From: an uncultured Muribaculaceae bacterium | GTDB lineage: Bacteria > Bacteroidota > Bacteroidia > Bacteroidales > Muribaculaceae | DNA length: 64,000 nt | Direction of reading: 5' to 3' | NCBI GenBank assembly: GCA_910583525.1 | Contig: CAJTXL010000017.1 | Location: 1 to 64,000, forward strand | Shown: positions 8,179-17,302 of the stretch, one piece after another | How the letters are laid out: each line of letters opens with the position of its first letter | How positions within the stretch are numbered: position 1 is the first letter of the stretch | The notes under the pieces: model-generated | What the model was told of the DNA's origin: nothing | Database searches by the model: none | Seen by the model: only the letters and a program-made list of their open reading frames with translations | Program-made: the position numbers and the translations under genes

Positions 8179-10596
8179 TTATCTGATTATTATTTTGCTG
8201 CTGTATGAGCCGCGACGGTGTATGTATATGCCGGGCAACGACGGTTCGGATATCCTTACGCCCTGCAGGTTGAAATATTCGTCGACGCCGTCGGCTTCGG
8301 GGTTGACTGTCGGCAGTGTGACGCCGTCAGCCGGGCTGTATTCGCAGGCGCCGAAGCTTGCGTGGCCTTTCATGTCGCGTTCTATGCCGCGTTGGTCTAC
8401 AGCCGATGTCGGAGATATTTTGTAGATTTGCCTGTCGCCGTTGATGTCGGCTTTTATTGTTGTTTCTACAAAGCGTGAGCTTGCAAGATTGTTAAGCTTG
8501 TAGGTGCCGTATACAGGGTTTACGATGCGGATTGTGGGTGTAGGGCCTCCGTTGTCGGCCGGCTGCACAATTAGTTTGCCGTCAGAGACAATGCCGTCGA
8601 ACGCCTGCGCGAGCCATTCGGCTGCCTGGGCGTAGCTTGCGGCTTTATAGTCGGCACCCTGTATGGCATGGTTGGCGCTCGTGGCCGTAGAGAACACATT
8701 GTACTTGCTCGCGGTGACGCCTGAGGGAACATCGCAGTATACGTCGGCCTGCGGTGCCGCAGAGTTGTTTGCCGCGATGATGTTGTTGTTCAGATATACG
8801 TTGACGGCATTGCCTATGTTTACGGCAGCGCCGTTGAAGCCGTCGCCTTGGCCTGTTGCCGTGTTTGCCACTATGGTGTTGTTGGCAAGCGCGACGGACG
8901 CTACGTCAAGCCCGTCGTTCTGGTGGTCTTTCAGCCCGGTAGTGAAGATTGCCGCACCTTTGTCGGCGGAGTTGTTTGCAAAAGTGTTGTTGAAGAAAGT
9001 GGCGTAAGTATTGGTCCATGCGCCTGTGAGATAGAACGTGCCGTTACCCGAAGCCTCGTTGTCGGCGAAGGTGTTGCCGATGGCGTCGAGCCACATTGTA
9101 CTTTTGATAAACGCAGCCGAGCCGTGCATGGCTTTGTTGTCGCTGAACCGGCTGTTGCGTATGGTCTGTGCCCACGGCATGGTGTTGAGTACGTCGTCGC
9201 AGAACACAGCGCCGCCGTTGCCCGTGGTTACGTTGCGCTCGAAAGAGCATCGCTCGGCCACCAATTGCCCGTAGGCATATACTCCGGCGCCTGTGCCGTT
9301 TGTGATGTTGTCGTGCACCGACACGTTTTCGAGCATCAGCCTCGGCCCGTGGCATGCGATGCCTGCGCCGGGCTCGGTTGTCGTCTTACCTCCCGAAATG
9401 TCGAAGTTCGACATCTCCACGGCGGCGTTCTTGCCTATGTTGAGCACTTGCGCGCTTTCGTCGCCGGTGAGTGCCGAAACACCCTCGATTGCCGAGAAAT
9501 CGTCGTTATATCCGCCTATAAGAGTGAGCGAACGTTTGATTTTGAAAGTAGGCGCCGGAGCATAGGTGCCTTTGGAAATGAATAGTGTGTCGCCGCGACC
9601 GGATGCGTCGATAGCGGCCTGTAGGCTGTTGTATGGGGCTTCGATGCTTCCGTCACCGCCGTCGGCAGCTTCAGGCGATACGTATCGGCGACGAGTGTCA
9701 AGTGGTTGTTCAAGGACAACTTCCACTCTTACGGGAAGATGGTCCGACGGATAGAAGTTAAGCCCGTATTTTTCTTTTGGGGTAGAGTAGTCGAGAATCT
9801 TGGCTCCACGGGCGAAAACGAAGTCTAGGCACCATCTTGGCTCACCGGTGGTGGCATCCCAGGCATTGTTAGTGAAGTTATTGTCTTGTTTTGTTTCTGC
9901 TGCGGCATAGCAGTCGTCGAAGAAAGCGCAGTAGAGGTCATAGACCGGTTTGCGGTTTTCGTCGCAGTTCTGGTCGCCTGAAATAAATGCCGGATAGTTG
10001 CCTGAAATCTTCCTCATCATGTCGACGTTGAGCCTTGCGCCCTCATTCTTTGCCATGTGGCCTTTGTGGTGCAGATGTGTTGTCATGTAATAGAAAATTT
10101 CGCCGGTGGCTTTTACGCGGAATTTGCACCACTTGGCCATGCGTCCGTGAGTGCCTTCTTCCCATTGGTTGCTGAGGTATCGGGTCATTATCGGCGAATG
10201 CCAGAAGTGGCCTTCGTCGAGCACTTCGAGCACGCTTGTCTTGTAGAGTATGGCCGACATGGTAGAGTTCTTGTCGTAAGGCACGCTCAGAGCATAGGCG
10301 AAAGCATATTCAGGTTCGGGAAAGTTTCGTTGCATGTCCTGAAACATGCTGTGGCCGTCGAAGCTTACGTCGTTGCTCATTTCGTTTATACCCACTATGT
10401 CGAAGCCGGCATCTTTGATTGTCTGTGCGACGGCGTCGGCCCTGACATCCCAAAATTTATTTGTCGCAGGGTCTTCGGTCTGGTCGAGCGGCGTGCGGTA
10501 GCGTATGTTGTATGTCCCGATTATCAGATGTGTTTCGGCGGATGCTATGCCGGTGCACAGCATCATTGAGAGGAGAAATGTATTTATTTTATTCAT
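8179..10596 (-). CDS. EEP-family phosphodiesterase fused to beta-helix, copy 1
   Basis: The 805-residue secreted protein has a signal peptide (1-20). Residues about 23-300 are an endonuclease/exonuclease/phosphatase (EEP) domain with its metal and catalytic signatures: GTYNIRYRT, GINEMSND (Glu for Mg), THLHHKG, SGDQNCD and SDHLPVR. A long right-handed parallel beta-helix follows (SIEAPYNSLQAAIDASGRGDT then GGAVFCDD and NNTFANNSADKGAAIFTTG repeats), and then the sorting tail DEYFNLQGVRISEPSLPGIYIHR. EEP enzymes cleave phosphate mono- or diesters in nucleic acids, phospholipids or inositol phosphates; the substrate here is unknown. Its ATG overlaps the stop of copy 2 (ATGA). The beta-helix part is nearly identical to copy 2, while the EEP part is clearly more divergent. 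Confidence 0.78.
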   Translation of the reverse strand: MNKINTFLLSMMLCTGIASAETHLIIGTYNIRYRTPLDQTEDPATNKFWDVRADAVAQTIKDAGFDIVGINEMSNDVSFDGHSMFQDMQRNFPEPEYAFAYALSVPYDKNSTMSAILYKTSVLEVLDEGHFWHSPIMTRYLSNQWEEGTHGRMAKWCKFRVKATGEIFYYMTTHLHHKGHMAKNEGARLNVDMMRKISGNYPAFISGDQNCDENRKPVYDLYCAFFDDCYAAAETKQDNNFTNNAWDATTGEPRWCLDFVFARGAKILDYSTPKEKYGLNFYPSDHLPVRVEVVLEQPLDTRRRYVSPEAADGGDGSIEAPYNSLQAAIDASGRGDTLFISKGTYAPAPTFKIKRSLTLIGGYNDDFSAIEGVSALTGDESAQVLNIGKNAAVEMSNFDISGGKTTTEPGAGIACHGPRLMLENVSVHDNITNGTGAGVYAYGQLVAERCSFERNVTTGNGGAVFCDDVLNTMPWAQTIRNSRFSDNKAMHGSAAFIKSTMWLDAIGNTFADNEASGNGTFYLTGAWTNTYATFFNNTFANNSADKGAAIFTTGLKDHQNDGLDVASVALANNTIVANTATGQGDGFNGAAVNIGNAVNVYLNNNIIAANNSAAPQADVYCDVPSGVTASKYNVFSTATSANHAIQGADYKAASYAQAAEWLAQAFDGIVSDGKLIVQPADNGGPTPTIRIVNPVYGTYKLNNLASSRFVETTIKADINGDRQIYKISPTSAVDQRGIERDMKGHASFGACEYSPADGVTLPTVNPEADGVDEYFNLQGVRISEPSLPGIYIHRRGSYSSKIIIR

Positions 10597-12986
10597 TTTA
10601 TTATGGTTTTTGAAGCGGATGAGCCATTTTTTTGTATATATATGCCGGGTCGCGACGGTTCGGGTATTTTTACCCCCTGCAGATTGAAGTATTCGTCGAC
10701 GCCGTCGGTCTCGGGGCTGGCTGTCGGCAGAGTGATGCCGTCTGACGGGTCGTATTCGTAAGCGCCGAAGCTTGCATGGCCTTTCATGTCGCGCTCTACG
10801 CCGCGCTGGTCGACGGCAGAGGTCGTTGTGGCTTTCAGCACTTGCCTGTCGCCGTTTATGTCGGCCTTGATTGTGGTTTCGACAAATCGCGAGCTTGCGA
10901 GCTTGTCAAGATTGTATGTGCCGTATACGGGATTTACGAGGCGCAGGGTAGGGGTGAAGCCTCCGTTGTCGGCAGGCTGTATGAAGAGTTTGCCGTCAGA
11001 GACAGTGCCGTCGAACGCCTGCGCGAGCCATTCTGCCGCCTGTGTGTAGCTTGCGGCTCTGTAATCGGTGCTTTGGATGGCGTGGTTGACGCTCGTGGTG
11101 GTAGAGAACACGTTATATTTGCTCGAAGTGACGCCTGATGGGACATCGCAGTATACGTCGGCCTGCGGTGCCGCCGAAGTGTTTGCTGCGATGATGTTGT
11201 TGTTCAGATAGACGTTGACGGCATTGCCTATGTTTACGGCTGCGCCGTTGAAGTTGTCGCCTTGGCCTGTTGCCGTGTTTGCCACTATGGTGTTGTTGGC
11301 CAAAGCCACAGAAGCCGGGATGTCACCTTCTTGCAGCCCTGTCGTGAAGATGGCGGCACCTTTGGCGGCACGGTTGTTGGCGAATGTGTTGTTGAAGAAT
11401 GTGAGGTAAGACGCTGTTCGTGCCCCGGTGACATAGAATATGCCGTTGCCCGAGGCCTCGTTGTCGGTAAAGGTATTGGCGTGGGCGTTGAGCCACAGAG
11501 TGCTTTTGAGGTATGCCGCAGCGCCGTGCATGGCCTTGTTGCCACGGAATATACAGTCTGAGATGCTGTGGGCCCATGGCATCGTGGAACCGTTGTCGTT
11601 GCAGAACACGGCACCGCCGTTGCCTGTGGTTACGTTGCGCTCGAAAGAGCATCGCTCAGCCACCAATTGCCCGTAGGCATAGATGCCGGCTCCCGTGCCG
11701 TTTGTGCTGTTGTCGTGCACCGACACTTTTTTGAGCATCAGCCTCGGCCCGTGGCATGCGATGCCGGCGCCCGGCTCTGTCGTTGTCTTTCCGCCCGAGA
11801 TGTCGAAGTTCGACATCTCCACGGCGGCTTTCTTGCCTATATTGAGCACTTGCGAACTCTCGTCGCCGGTGAGTGCCGAAACGCCCTCGATGGCCGAAAA
11901 ATCATCGTTATATCCGCCGATGAGAGTGAGTGAGCGTTCGATTTTGAAAGTCGGCGCCGGGGCATATATGCCTTTGGCCACGAATAGTGTGTCGCCTCGG
12001 CCGGACGCGTCGATGGCATCCTGAAGATTGTTGAATGGGGCGTCTATTGAGCCGTCGCCGCCGTCGGCGGCATCGGCCGATACGTAGCGCAAGCGTGTTT
12101 CGACAGGAGCCTCGAGCTGTGCCACAACTCTTATCGGGAAATGGTCGGAGGGGTAGAAATCAAGCCCGTATTTTTCTTTCGGACATGAATAGTCGAGAAT
12201 TTTTGCGCCGCGTGCCCATACATAGTCGAGGCGCACATGAAGGTCGTTCCACGTATTGCTGGTGAAGTCTGAGCCGTCGGTCTTTTCGGCTACGGCTCGG
12301 CTGTCATCGAAGAATGCGCAGTGCAGGTCGTAGAATGGTTTGCGGCTGGCGGCGCAGTTGTGGTCGCCGCATATGAAAGCCGGATATCCGCCGGCAATGC
12401 GGCGCATCATGTCGACATTGATGCGCGAGCCTTCGTTTTTCGCCATGTCGCCGGTGTGGTGCAGATGGGTGCACATCACGTAGAATATCTCATCGGTGGC
12501 TTTGACCCTGAATTTTGCCCATAGCGACATTCGGCACTGGTTGCCCTCGCCCCATTGTCCCGACAGGCAGCGGTTGATGTCGGGCGCATGCCAAAAAGTG
12601 CCTTGTTCGAGCAGTTCGACGACTGCGGTCTTGTAAAGTATGGCATGGAGTGCGGAGTTTTTGTTGTAGGAGACTGTCAGAGCCGTCACAAAGTCATAGT
12701 CGGGTTTTGCAAAAGCTTGCCGCATGTCTTGCATCATGCTTTTGCCGTCGATGCTTACGTTGTCGTTCAGCTCGTTGAGGGCAAGCACGTCGAAAGCGCC
12801 GTCGCGTATGGTCTGCATGACCGCTTCGGAACGTATGTCCCAATATCTGTTTGTCGCAGGGTCGTTGGTCTGGTCGTTGAGAGTGCGGGTACGGACGTTA
12901 TATGTGCCAATGACAAGTTGTGCCTCGGCCGCGGTTAATCCACAGCCGAGGACAATGAAAAACAGGAGAGATGCAAAAAACCTCAT
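10593..12986 (-). CDS. EEP-family phosphodiesterase fused to beta-helix, copy 2
   Basis: This 797-residue secreted paralogue has the same plan as its neighbours. The start is the ATG at 12986 (MRFFASLLFFIVLGCGLTAAEA), which gives a proper signal peptide; the longer frame begins inside the upstream gene. The EEP domain (about 23-295) keeps GTYNVRTRT, ALNELNDN, THLHHTG, CGDHNCAA and SDHFPIR, so it should be active. The beta-helix (about 300-690) shares long identical blocks with copy 1, for example AVEMSNFDISGGKTTTEPG. The tail DEYFNLQGVKIPEPSRPGIYIQK repeats the sorting motif. It starts 11 bp after copy 3 and is translationally coupled to copy 1 by an ATGA overlap. Substrate unknown. Confidence 0.78.
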   Translation of the reverse strand: MRFFASLLFFIVLGCGLTAAEAQLVIGTYNVRTRTLNDQTNDPATNRYWDIRSEAVMQTIRDGAFDVLALNELNDNVSIDGKSMMQDMRQAFAKPDYDFVTALTVSYNKNSALHAILYKTAVVELLEQGTFWHAPDINRCLSGQWGEGNQCRMSLWAKFRVKATDEIFYVMCTHLHHTGDMAKNEGSRINVDMMRRIAGGYPAFICGDHNCAASRKPFYDLHCAFFDDSRAVAEKTDGSDFTSNTWNDLHVRLDYVWARGAKILDYSCPKEKYGLDFYPSDHFPIRVVAQLEAPVETRLRYVSADAADGGDGSIDAPFNNLQDAIDASGRGDTLFVAKGIYAPAPTFKIERSLTLIGGYNDDFSAIEGVSALTGDESSQVLNIGKKAAVEMSNFDISGGKTTTEPGAGIACHGPRLMLKKVSVHDNSTNGTGAGIYAYGQLVAERCSFERNVTTGNGGAVFCNDNGSTMPWAHSISDCIFRGNKAMHGAAAYLKSTLWLNAHANTFTDNEASGNGIFYVTGARTASYLTFFNNTFANNRAAKGAAIFTTGLQEGDIPASVALANNTIVANTATGQGDNFNGAAVNIGNAVNVYLNNNIIAANTSAAPQADVYCDVPSGVTSSKYNVFSTTTSVNHAIQSTDYRAASYTQAAEWLAQAFDGTVSDGKLFIQPADNGGFTPTLRLVNPVYGTYNLDKLASSRFVETTIKADINGDRQVLKATTTSAVDQRGVERDMKGHASFGAYEYDPSDGITLPTASPETDGVDEYFNLQGVKIPEPSRPGIYIQKNGSSASKTIIK

Positions 12987-12997
12987 AACAAATCTAC

Positions 12998-15493
12998 TTA
13001 TCTTATGATTATCTTGGATGCGGATTTGCCTTGCCTGCGGATATATATGCCCGGAGCAATATTTTCGGGTGATACTTCGATTCCGCGAAGGTCGTAGTAG
13101 ACCACAGGACCCTCGGCTGTTGCCACTGAAACCGTTTCGACGCCGCTTTCTCCGGGAATGTATTCGCAAGCGCCGTATGATGCGGTGCCGTCGGACGGGC
13201 GACGTGCGCCACGCTGGTCGATTAGGGCGAGGTGGTCGTCAATTTGGCAGTCGCCGTTGAAGTCGGCCCGTGTGTTGGTTTCGATAAAGCGTGAGGCCAA
13301 CAGGCTGTTGAGTGCGACATCGCCGAAGGTTGGGTTGTGTATTCTGACCACTTTGGTACATCCGTCGGTAGGTGATAGTTTAGCTATAAATCGTCCGTCG
13401 ACTATTTGGCCGTCGAGAGCGTCGGCAAGCAGCGATACTGCCGACGATGCCGACGATGCGCAGTGGCCGGTGGCATTGTGGGCTATGTTTATGCTGCCGC
13501 GGTGCGAGTAGATGTTGAAGTTGCTTGTCGCAGGGTCGAAAGCAGATGGCTCGGTAAGATAGATGTCGGCCATGGGGCCGTCGGAGGTGTTGCCTGCAAT
13601 GATGTTGCTGTTGATATAGAGGTCAACGGCCTTGAGTACGTTGATTGCGGCAGCGTTGAAGTCGGCAGGCACTTCGGCGCCTTTGACATAGTTGCATCTG
13701 TTGCCCACGATGGTATTCGATGTGATAGACACTGCGGCCTTGGGGTTGCCGTCGGCGGTGTTGTCTTTCATATCCTGAATGAAGATTGCCGAGCCGCCTT
13801 TTGTGGCGTTGCCGCTGGTATTCGCCGTTTCGAGGCGGTTGCCCGTGAAAGTATTGTTGGCGATTGTAACCGTAGAATATGTCTTGTTGCCCGTTACGGC
13901 CACGGTGCCGCGTGCGGTGCACACGTTGTTGTCGAAACTGTTGTTTATTATGCTGAGCCACATGGTGCTTTGCACGTAGACTGCCGAGCCTATGAGCGCC
14001 TTGTTCTCGGAGAAACGGCATCCTGAAATCAGATGGCTCCATGGCATTGCCGAGCCGTTGGTGTCGCAGGCGATGGCTCCACCGCCGCCGCTTGTCACAT
14101 TGCGCTCGAAGATACAGTTTGTGGCCTTGATTTGGCCGTAGGCGTAGACGCCGGGGCCTGCGCTGTTAGATTTGTTGTCGTGCACGTAGACATTGTCAAG
14201 AATCAGACGTGGGCCGTTGCATTGTATGCCGGCACCTTTCTGCGCTTTTGCGCAGGCGCCGGTTATTTCGAAATTGGCGAGTTCGAGCGCGGCGGTCTTT
14301 GTTACGGTGACAACGTTGTAGACGTCGTTTTCGGTCGGGGCTTCATCCCCGTCCAAATCGCCCGAAAGCAGGCTGCGCCCTTCGACGGCGGTGAAGCCGG
14401 AGTTGTAGCCGCCGATGAGCGTCAGCGAACGTTCGATGTAAAATGTTTCTTTGACGTTCTTGCCCGACGGCTTGAAAGTGGGTACATAAGTGCCTTTGGC
14501 CACCAACAGGGTATCGCCGCGTCCCGAAGCATCTATGCCGTCCTGAAGATTGTTGAACGGTGCGGCAAGGCTGCCGTCGCCGCCGTCGGCAGCCGATGCG
14601 TCGACGTACCGCAGACGCGTTTCTGTCGGGGCGTCGAGTGTAACCACGGCACGCACGGGGAAGTGGTCCGACGGGTAGAAATCTTTGTCGTATTTGTTTT
14701 GTATGGTGGAGTATTCACTTACGCTTGCGCCTTTTACCCAAATGTAGTCGAGGCGCGTCAGCGAGCCGTTACGCCATACGTTGCATGTTCCGTTTGAGCC
14801 GTCGGTCTTGGCGGCTACTGCCCGGCTGTCATCAAAGTAGGCGCAGTGCAGGTCGTAGAACGGTTTGCGGCTGGTGGCACAGTTGTGGTCGCCGCTTATG
14901 AATGCCGGATAATTTCCGGCGATGCGGCGCATCATGTCGATGTTCTGTGCCGAGCCTTCATTTTTCGATATGTCCCCCTGATGGTGCAGGTGCGTCGACA
15001 TATAATAGAAGATTTCACCTGTGGCCTTTACCTTGAATTTTGCCCATAGCGACATACGTCCGAAACTGCCGTGGTCCCATACCGACGAGTGGTATGCGTT
15101 GGGGTCGGGCCCGAGCCAGAAATGCCCTTGGTCGAGCACTTCTACCACGGTGGTCTTATACAGTATGGCCTGCATGCCGTTTTCTTCATCGCCCGGTTTG
15201 CAATATGCAGTCACGAAGTCATATTCGGGTTCGGGAAAGAACTTTTTCATGTCCTGCCACATGCTGCGGCCGTCATGGCGGCGGTCGTCGTTCATCTCGT
15301 CGAGCGACAGCACGTCGAAAGCGCCGTCGCGTATTGTCTGTGCAACGTTGTCGGCGCGGTAGTCCCAATATTTTTCGCCATCAATGAGAGTGCGGTAGCG
15401 AAGATTGTAGTTGCCCACCACAAGTGTCGCTCCGGCCGATGCTGACATACAGCCGAGGACAAGGGCTAAAAGGAAAGAATATGTTTTGTTCAT
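12998..15493 (-). CDS. EEP-family phosphodiesterase fused to beta-helix, copy 3
   Basis: The first-transcribed and most divergent of three tandem paralogues has 831 residues. It carries a signal peptide (MNKTYSFLLALVLGCMSASA) and an EEP domain with VGNYNLRYRT, SLDEMNDD, THLHHQGD, SGDHNCAT and SDHFPVR. The usual Gln/Asn-Glu metal motif reads Asp-Glu here, with the metal-binding Glu intact. A parallel beta-helix follows with NNT/NNS turn repeats (TIANNTFTGNRL, SITSNTIVGNRC, LYINSNIIAGNTS), and the tail VYYDLRGIEVSPENIAPGIYIRR is the variant sorting signal. It lies 24 bp after the DUF4886-TIM barrel gene in the PUL 1 operon. The helix could hold a polymeric substrate while the EEP head cleaves phosphodiesters, but this is inference. 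Confidence 0.78.
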   Translation of the reverse strand: MNKTYSFLLALVLGCMSASAGATLVVGNYNLRYRTLIDGEKYWDYRADNVAQTIRDGAFDVLSLDEMNDDRRHDGRSMWQDMKKFFPEPEYDFVTAYCKPGDEENGMQAILYKTTVVEVLDQGHFWLGPDPNAYHSSVWDHGSFGRMSLWAKFKVKATGEIFYYMSTHLHHQGDISKNEGSAQNIDMMRRIAGNYPAFISGDHNCATSRKPFYDLHCAYFDDSRAVAAKTDGSNGTCNVWRNGSLTRLDYIWVKGASVSEYSTIQNKYDKDFYPSDHFPVRAVVTLDAPTETRLRYVDASAADGGDGSLAAPFNNLQDGIDASGRGDTLLVAKGTYVPTFKPSGKNVKETFYIERSLTLIGGYNSGFTAVEGRSLLSGDLDGDEAPTENDVYNVVTVTKTAALELANFEITGACAKAQKGAGIQCNGPRLILDNVYVHDNKSNSAGPGVYAYGQIKATNCIFERNVTSGGGGAIACDTNGSAMPWSHLISGCRFSENKALIGSAVYVQSTMWLSIINNSFDNNVCTARGTVAVTGNKTYSTVTIANNTFTGNRLETANTSGNATKGGSAIFIQDMKDNTADGNPKAAVSITSNTIVGNRCNYVKGAEVPADFNAAAINVLKAVDLYINSNIIAGNTSDGPMADIYLTEPSAFDPATSNFNIYSHRGSINIAHNATGHCASSASSAVSLLADALDGQIVDGRFIAKLSPTDGCTKVVRIHNPTFGDVALNSLLASRFIETNTRADFNGDCQIDDHLALIDQRGARRPSDGTASYGACEYIPGESGVETVSVATAEGPVVYYDLRGIEVSPENIAPGIYIRRQGKSASKIIIR

Positions 15494-15517
15494 GGGTGTT
15501 GTTCGGATGGTCTATAC

Positions 15518-17302
15518 TTATTTGTATTTTTCGGCTTCTTCACGGCGGCGCAGTTCTTCGAGGTAGCTGCGGTAGCACCAATCGTACATTGTCGGCAAGA
15601 TTGCATATACCGAACTTCCGTCGAGTTCTTCGGTTTTGAGCTCATATAGCCACGGGCCTTCATAGCCTACCTTGTAAAGGGCTTCGATGATTGCCGGCCA
15701 GTTGTTTTTGCCTTTGCCGGGCATCCAATGGCGGTCGCGTTTGCCGTCGCTGTCAGATACATGCAGGCTGCGGATGCGAGGCCCTACGGCCATAATCAGT
15801 TTTTCGGGTTCGGTGATGTGGTTTAGGTCGACGCATACGTAGACGTCGTCGGGCATCATGTCCATTATCTGCACCATTTCTTCGACGGTACGGCCGAGAC
15901 CGCGCTCATAACCGTTTTTACGCATCAGGTGCGGGCCGCGCAGATTTTCTATGAGTATGTGGGCACCCATCTTTTTGACTATGGGGTTCAGCTCTTTCAC
16001 CGATTTTATGACGGCGGCTATGTGCTCGTGGCGGCGGCCGTGTATCACGCCCGGTGCACCTGCCGGATGAAAGAGTATGTATTCGGGCTTCAGCACCGAT
16101 ACGGCGTCGAGATATTTGCGGACACGCTTGAGGTTCTCTTTGCGTTTCTTTTCGTCCGGGTATGAAATCTCGGAGTCGTAGTCATAGGGCATGTGGATTG
16201 ACCGTATCTGTATGCCTGCCTTGTCGGCCGATTTCTTGACTTTCTCAAACCGTTTTTTCAGTTCGGGCAAGGGTATGGGTTTGTCGCCGTTGACAAGGCC
16301 GGAGAGTGAAATCTCGATGCAGTCGACACCTGAATATTTAAGTTTGTTCAGGGTTTTGTAGCTGAGTTTGTCGAAACCGCCGATGGCGCCCAAGGTCGTG
16401 CCTACAGAATACTTTTTCGGCAGTCTTCCCTCAAAATAGTCAAGCAAAGGGTCGGAACTGAAAACTTCGCCGAGGTCTGTGACCTCAAAGGGCTTTTTCA
16501 CTGCGCAATGGGCGGCGGTCTGGCATGCGGCGGCCTGATAGGAACTTAGCTCTTTGGGCCGGTAGCTGTTGCCGTTTACAGGTCGTCCCGTAAGTTTTTC
16601 ATACCATGTGCAGCCCACGGTATAGCGGCCGTGGTCGAGGTGCATGTGGTAGCCGTCGCGGTTGACGTTGTCGCCGTAGAATGTGGAGCGTAGGTTCTGT
16701 ACGGCAGTTCCGACCGGGATTATCACATCGATGCCGGCTTCTTTGGCTGCAATGGGCACGGCACGGCGGATTTCGTCGTACATCTTCTGCTGGTCTTTGC
16801 CGAATGCATTGAAGAGCTTGTGCTTTGAGTTGCCTGCGAAGCTCCATGGCATATAAAGTGCGAAACGTACCTTTTCGGGGCTTTTCACTTTTGTCTTTAC
16901 ATGGGCCATAAGTTCACTCAAATGCGGTTTGAGGTCATCGGCGAGGCCTGTCGGATGGAAATATGGCTGAAGCACCACCCAATCCCAGTCTTCGTCGGCG
17001 ATGGCGTAGTCGAGGGTCGAGCCGCGGCGATGCGTGACATTGCCGCCTACGTTTTTGCGGTAGTTGTACACGGCGCTGTCGGCCGCTCCGAACATGCGGT
17101 GCTGCTCAAGGGTGGTTCCGCCTCTGTAGGGATAGCCGACTATGATATCCACGCCGTCGGCCGCCGCCAAAGGCACGAGGTCTTCCTGCACGGCATCGAC
17201 AGTGAAGCTGTTGCCGATGGCGAGGATTTTAATCGGCTCTGCCGCCTGGCAGGCGGCAAAGGCAAGGATTGAGAAAAGGAGTGATAATGCGGTCTTTTTC
17301 AT
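15518..17302 (-). CDS. DUF4886 (SGNH-like) fused to xylose-isomerase-type TIM barrel
   Basis: This 594-residue secreted fusion starts at the ATG at 17302, whose A is shared with the TGA stop of the GH31 gene; a signal peptide follows (MKKTALSLLFSILAFAACQA). Residues about 25-260 are a DUF4886 domain with the SGNH-like block LAIGNSFTVDA, a family suspected of esterase activity. Residues about 290-580 are a sugar-phosphate isomerase/epimerase TIM barrel: IEISLSG, SIHMPYDYD, LFHPAGAPG, ILIENLRGP, CVDLNHITE and LHVSDSDGKRDRHWMPGKG hold the expected metal ligands. Isomerase-type barrels are usually cytoplasmic, so one exported and fused to a hydrolase is unusual. In this PUL it may remove an acyl group and then act on the exposed sugar; that is a guess. 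Confidence 0.75.
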   Translation of the reverse strand: MKKTALSLLFSILAFAACQAAEPIKILAIGNSFTVDAVQEDLVPLAAADGVDIIVGYPYRGGTTLEQHRMFGAADSAVYNYRKNVGGNVTHRRGSTLDYAIADEDWDWVVLQPYFHPTGLADDLKPHLSELMAHVKTKVKSPEKVRFALYMPWSFAGNSKHKLFNAFGKDQQKMYDEIRRAVPIAAKEAGIDVIIPVGTAVQNLRSTFYGDNVNRDGYHMHLDHGRYTVGCTWYEKLTGRPVNGNSYRPKELSSYQAAACQTAAHCAVKKPFEVTDLGEVFSSDPLLDYFEGRLPKKYSVGTTLGAIGGFDKLSYKTLNKLKYSGVDCIEISLSGLVNGDKPIPLPELKKRFEKVKKSADKAGIQIRSIHMPYDYDSEISYPDEKKRKENLKRVRKYLDAVSVLKPEYILFHPAGAPGVIHGRRHEHIAAVIKSVKELNPIVKKMGAHILIENLRGPHLMRKNGYERGLGRTVEEMVQIMDMMPDDVYVCVDLNHITEPEKLIMAVGPRIRSLHVSDSDGKRDRHWMPGKGKNNWPAIIEALYKVGYEGPWLYELKTEELDGSSVYAILPTMYDWCYRSYLEELRRREEAEKYK

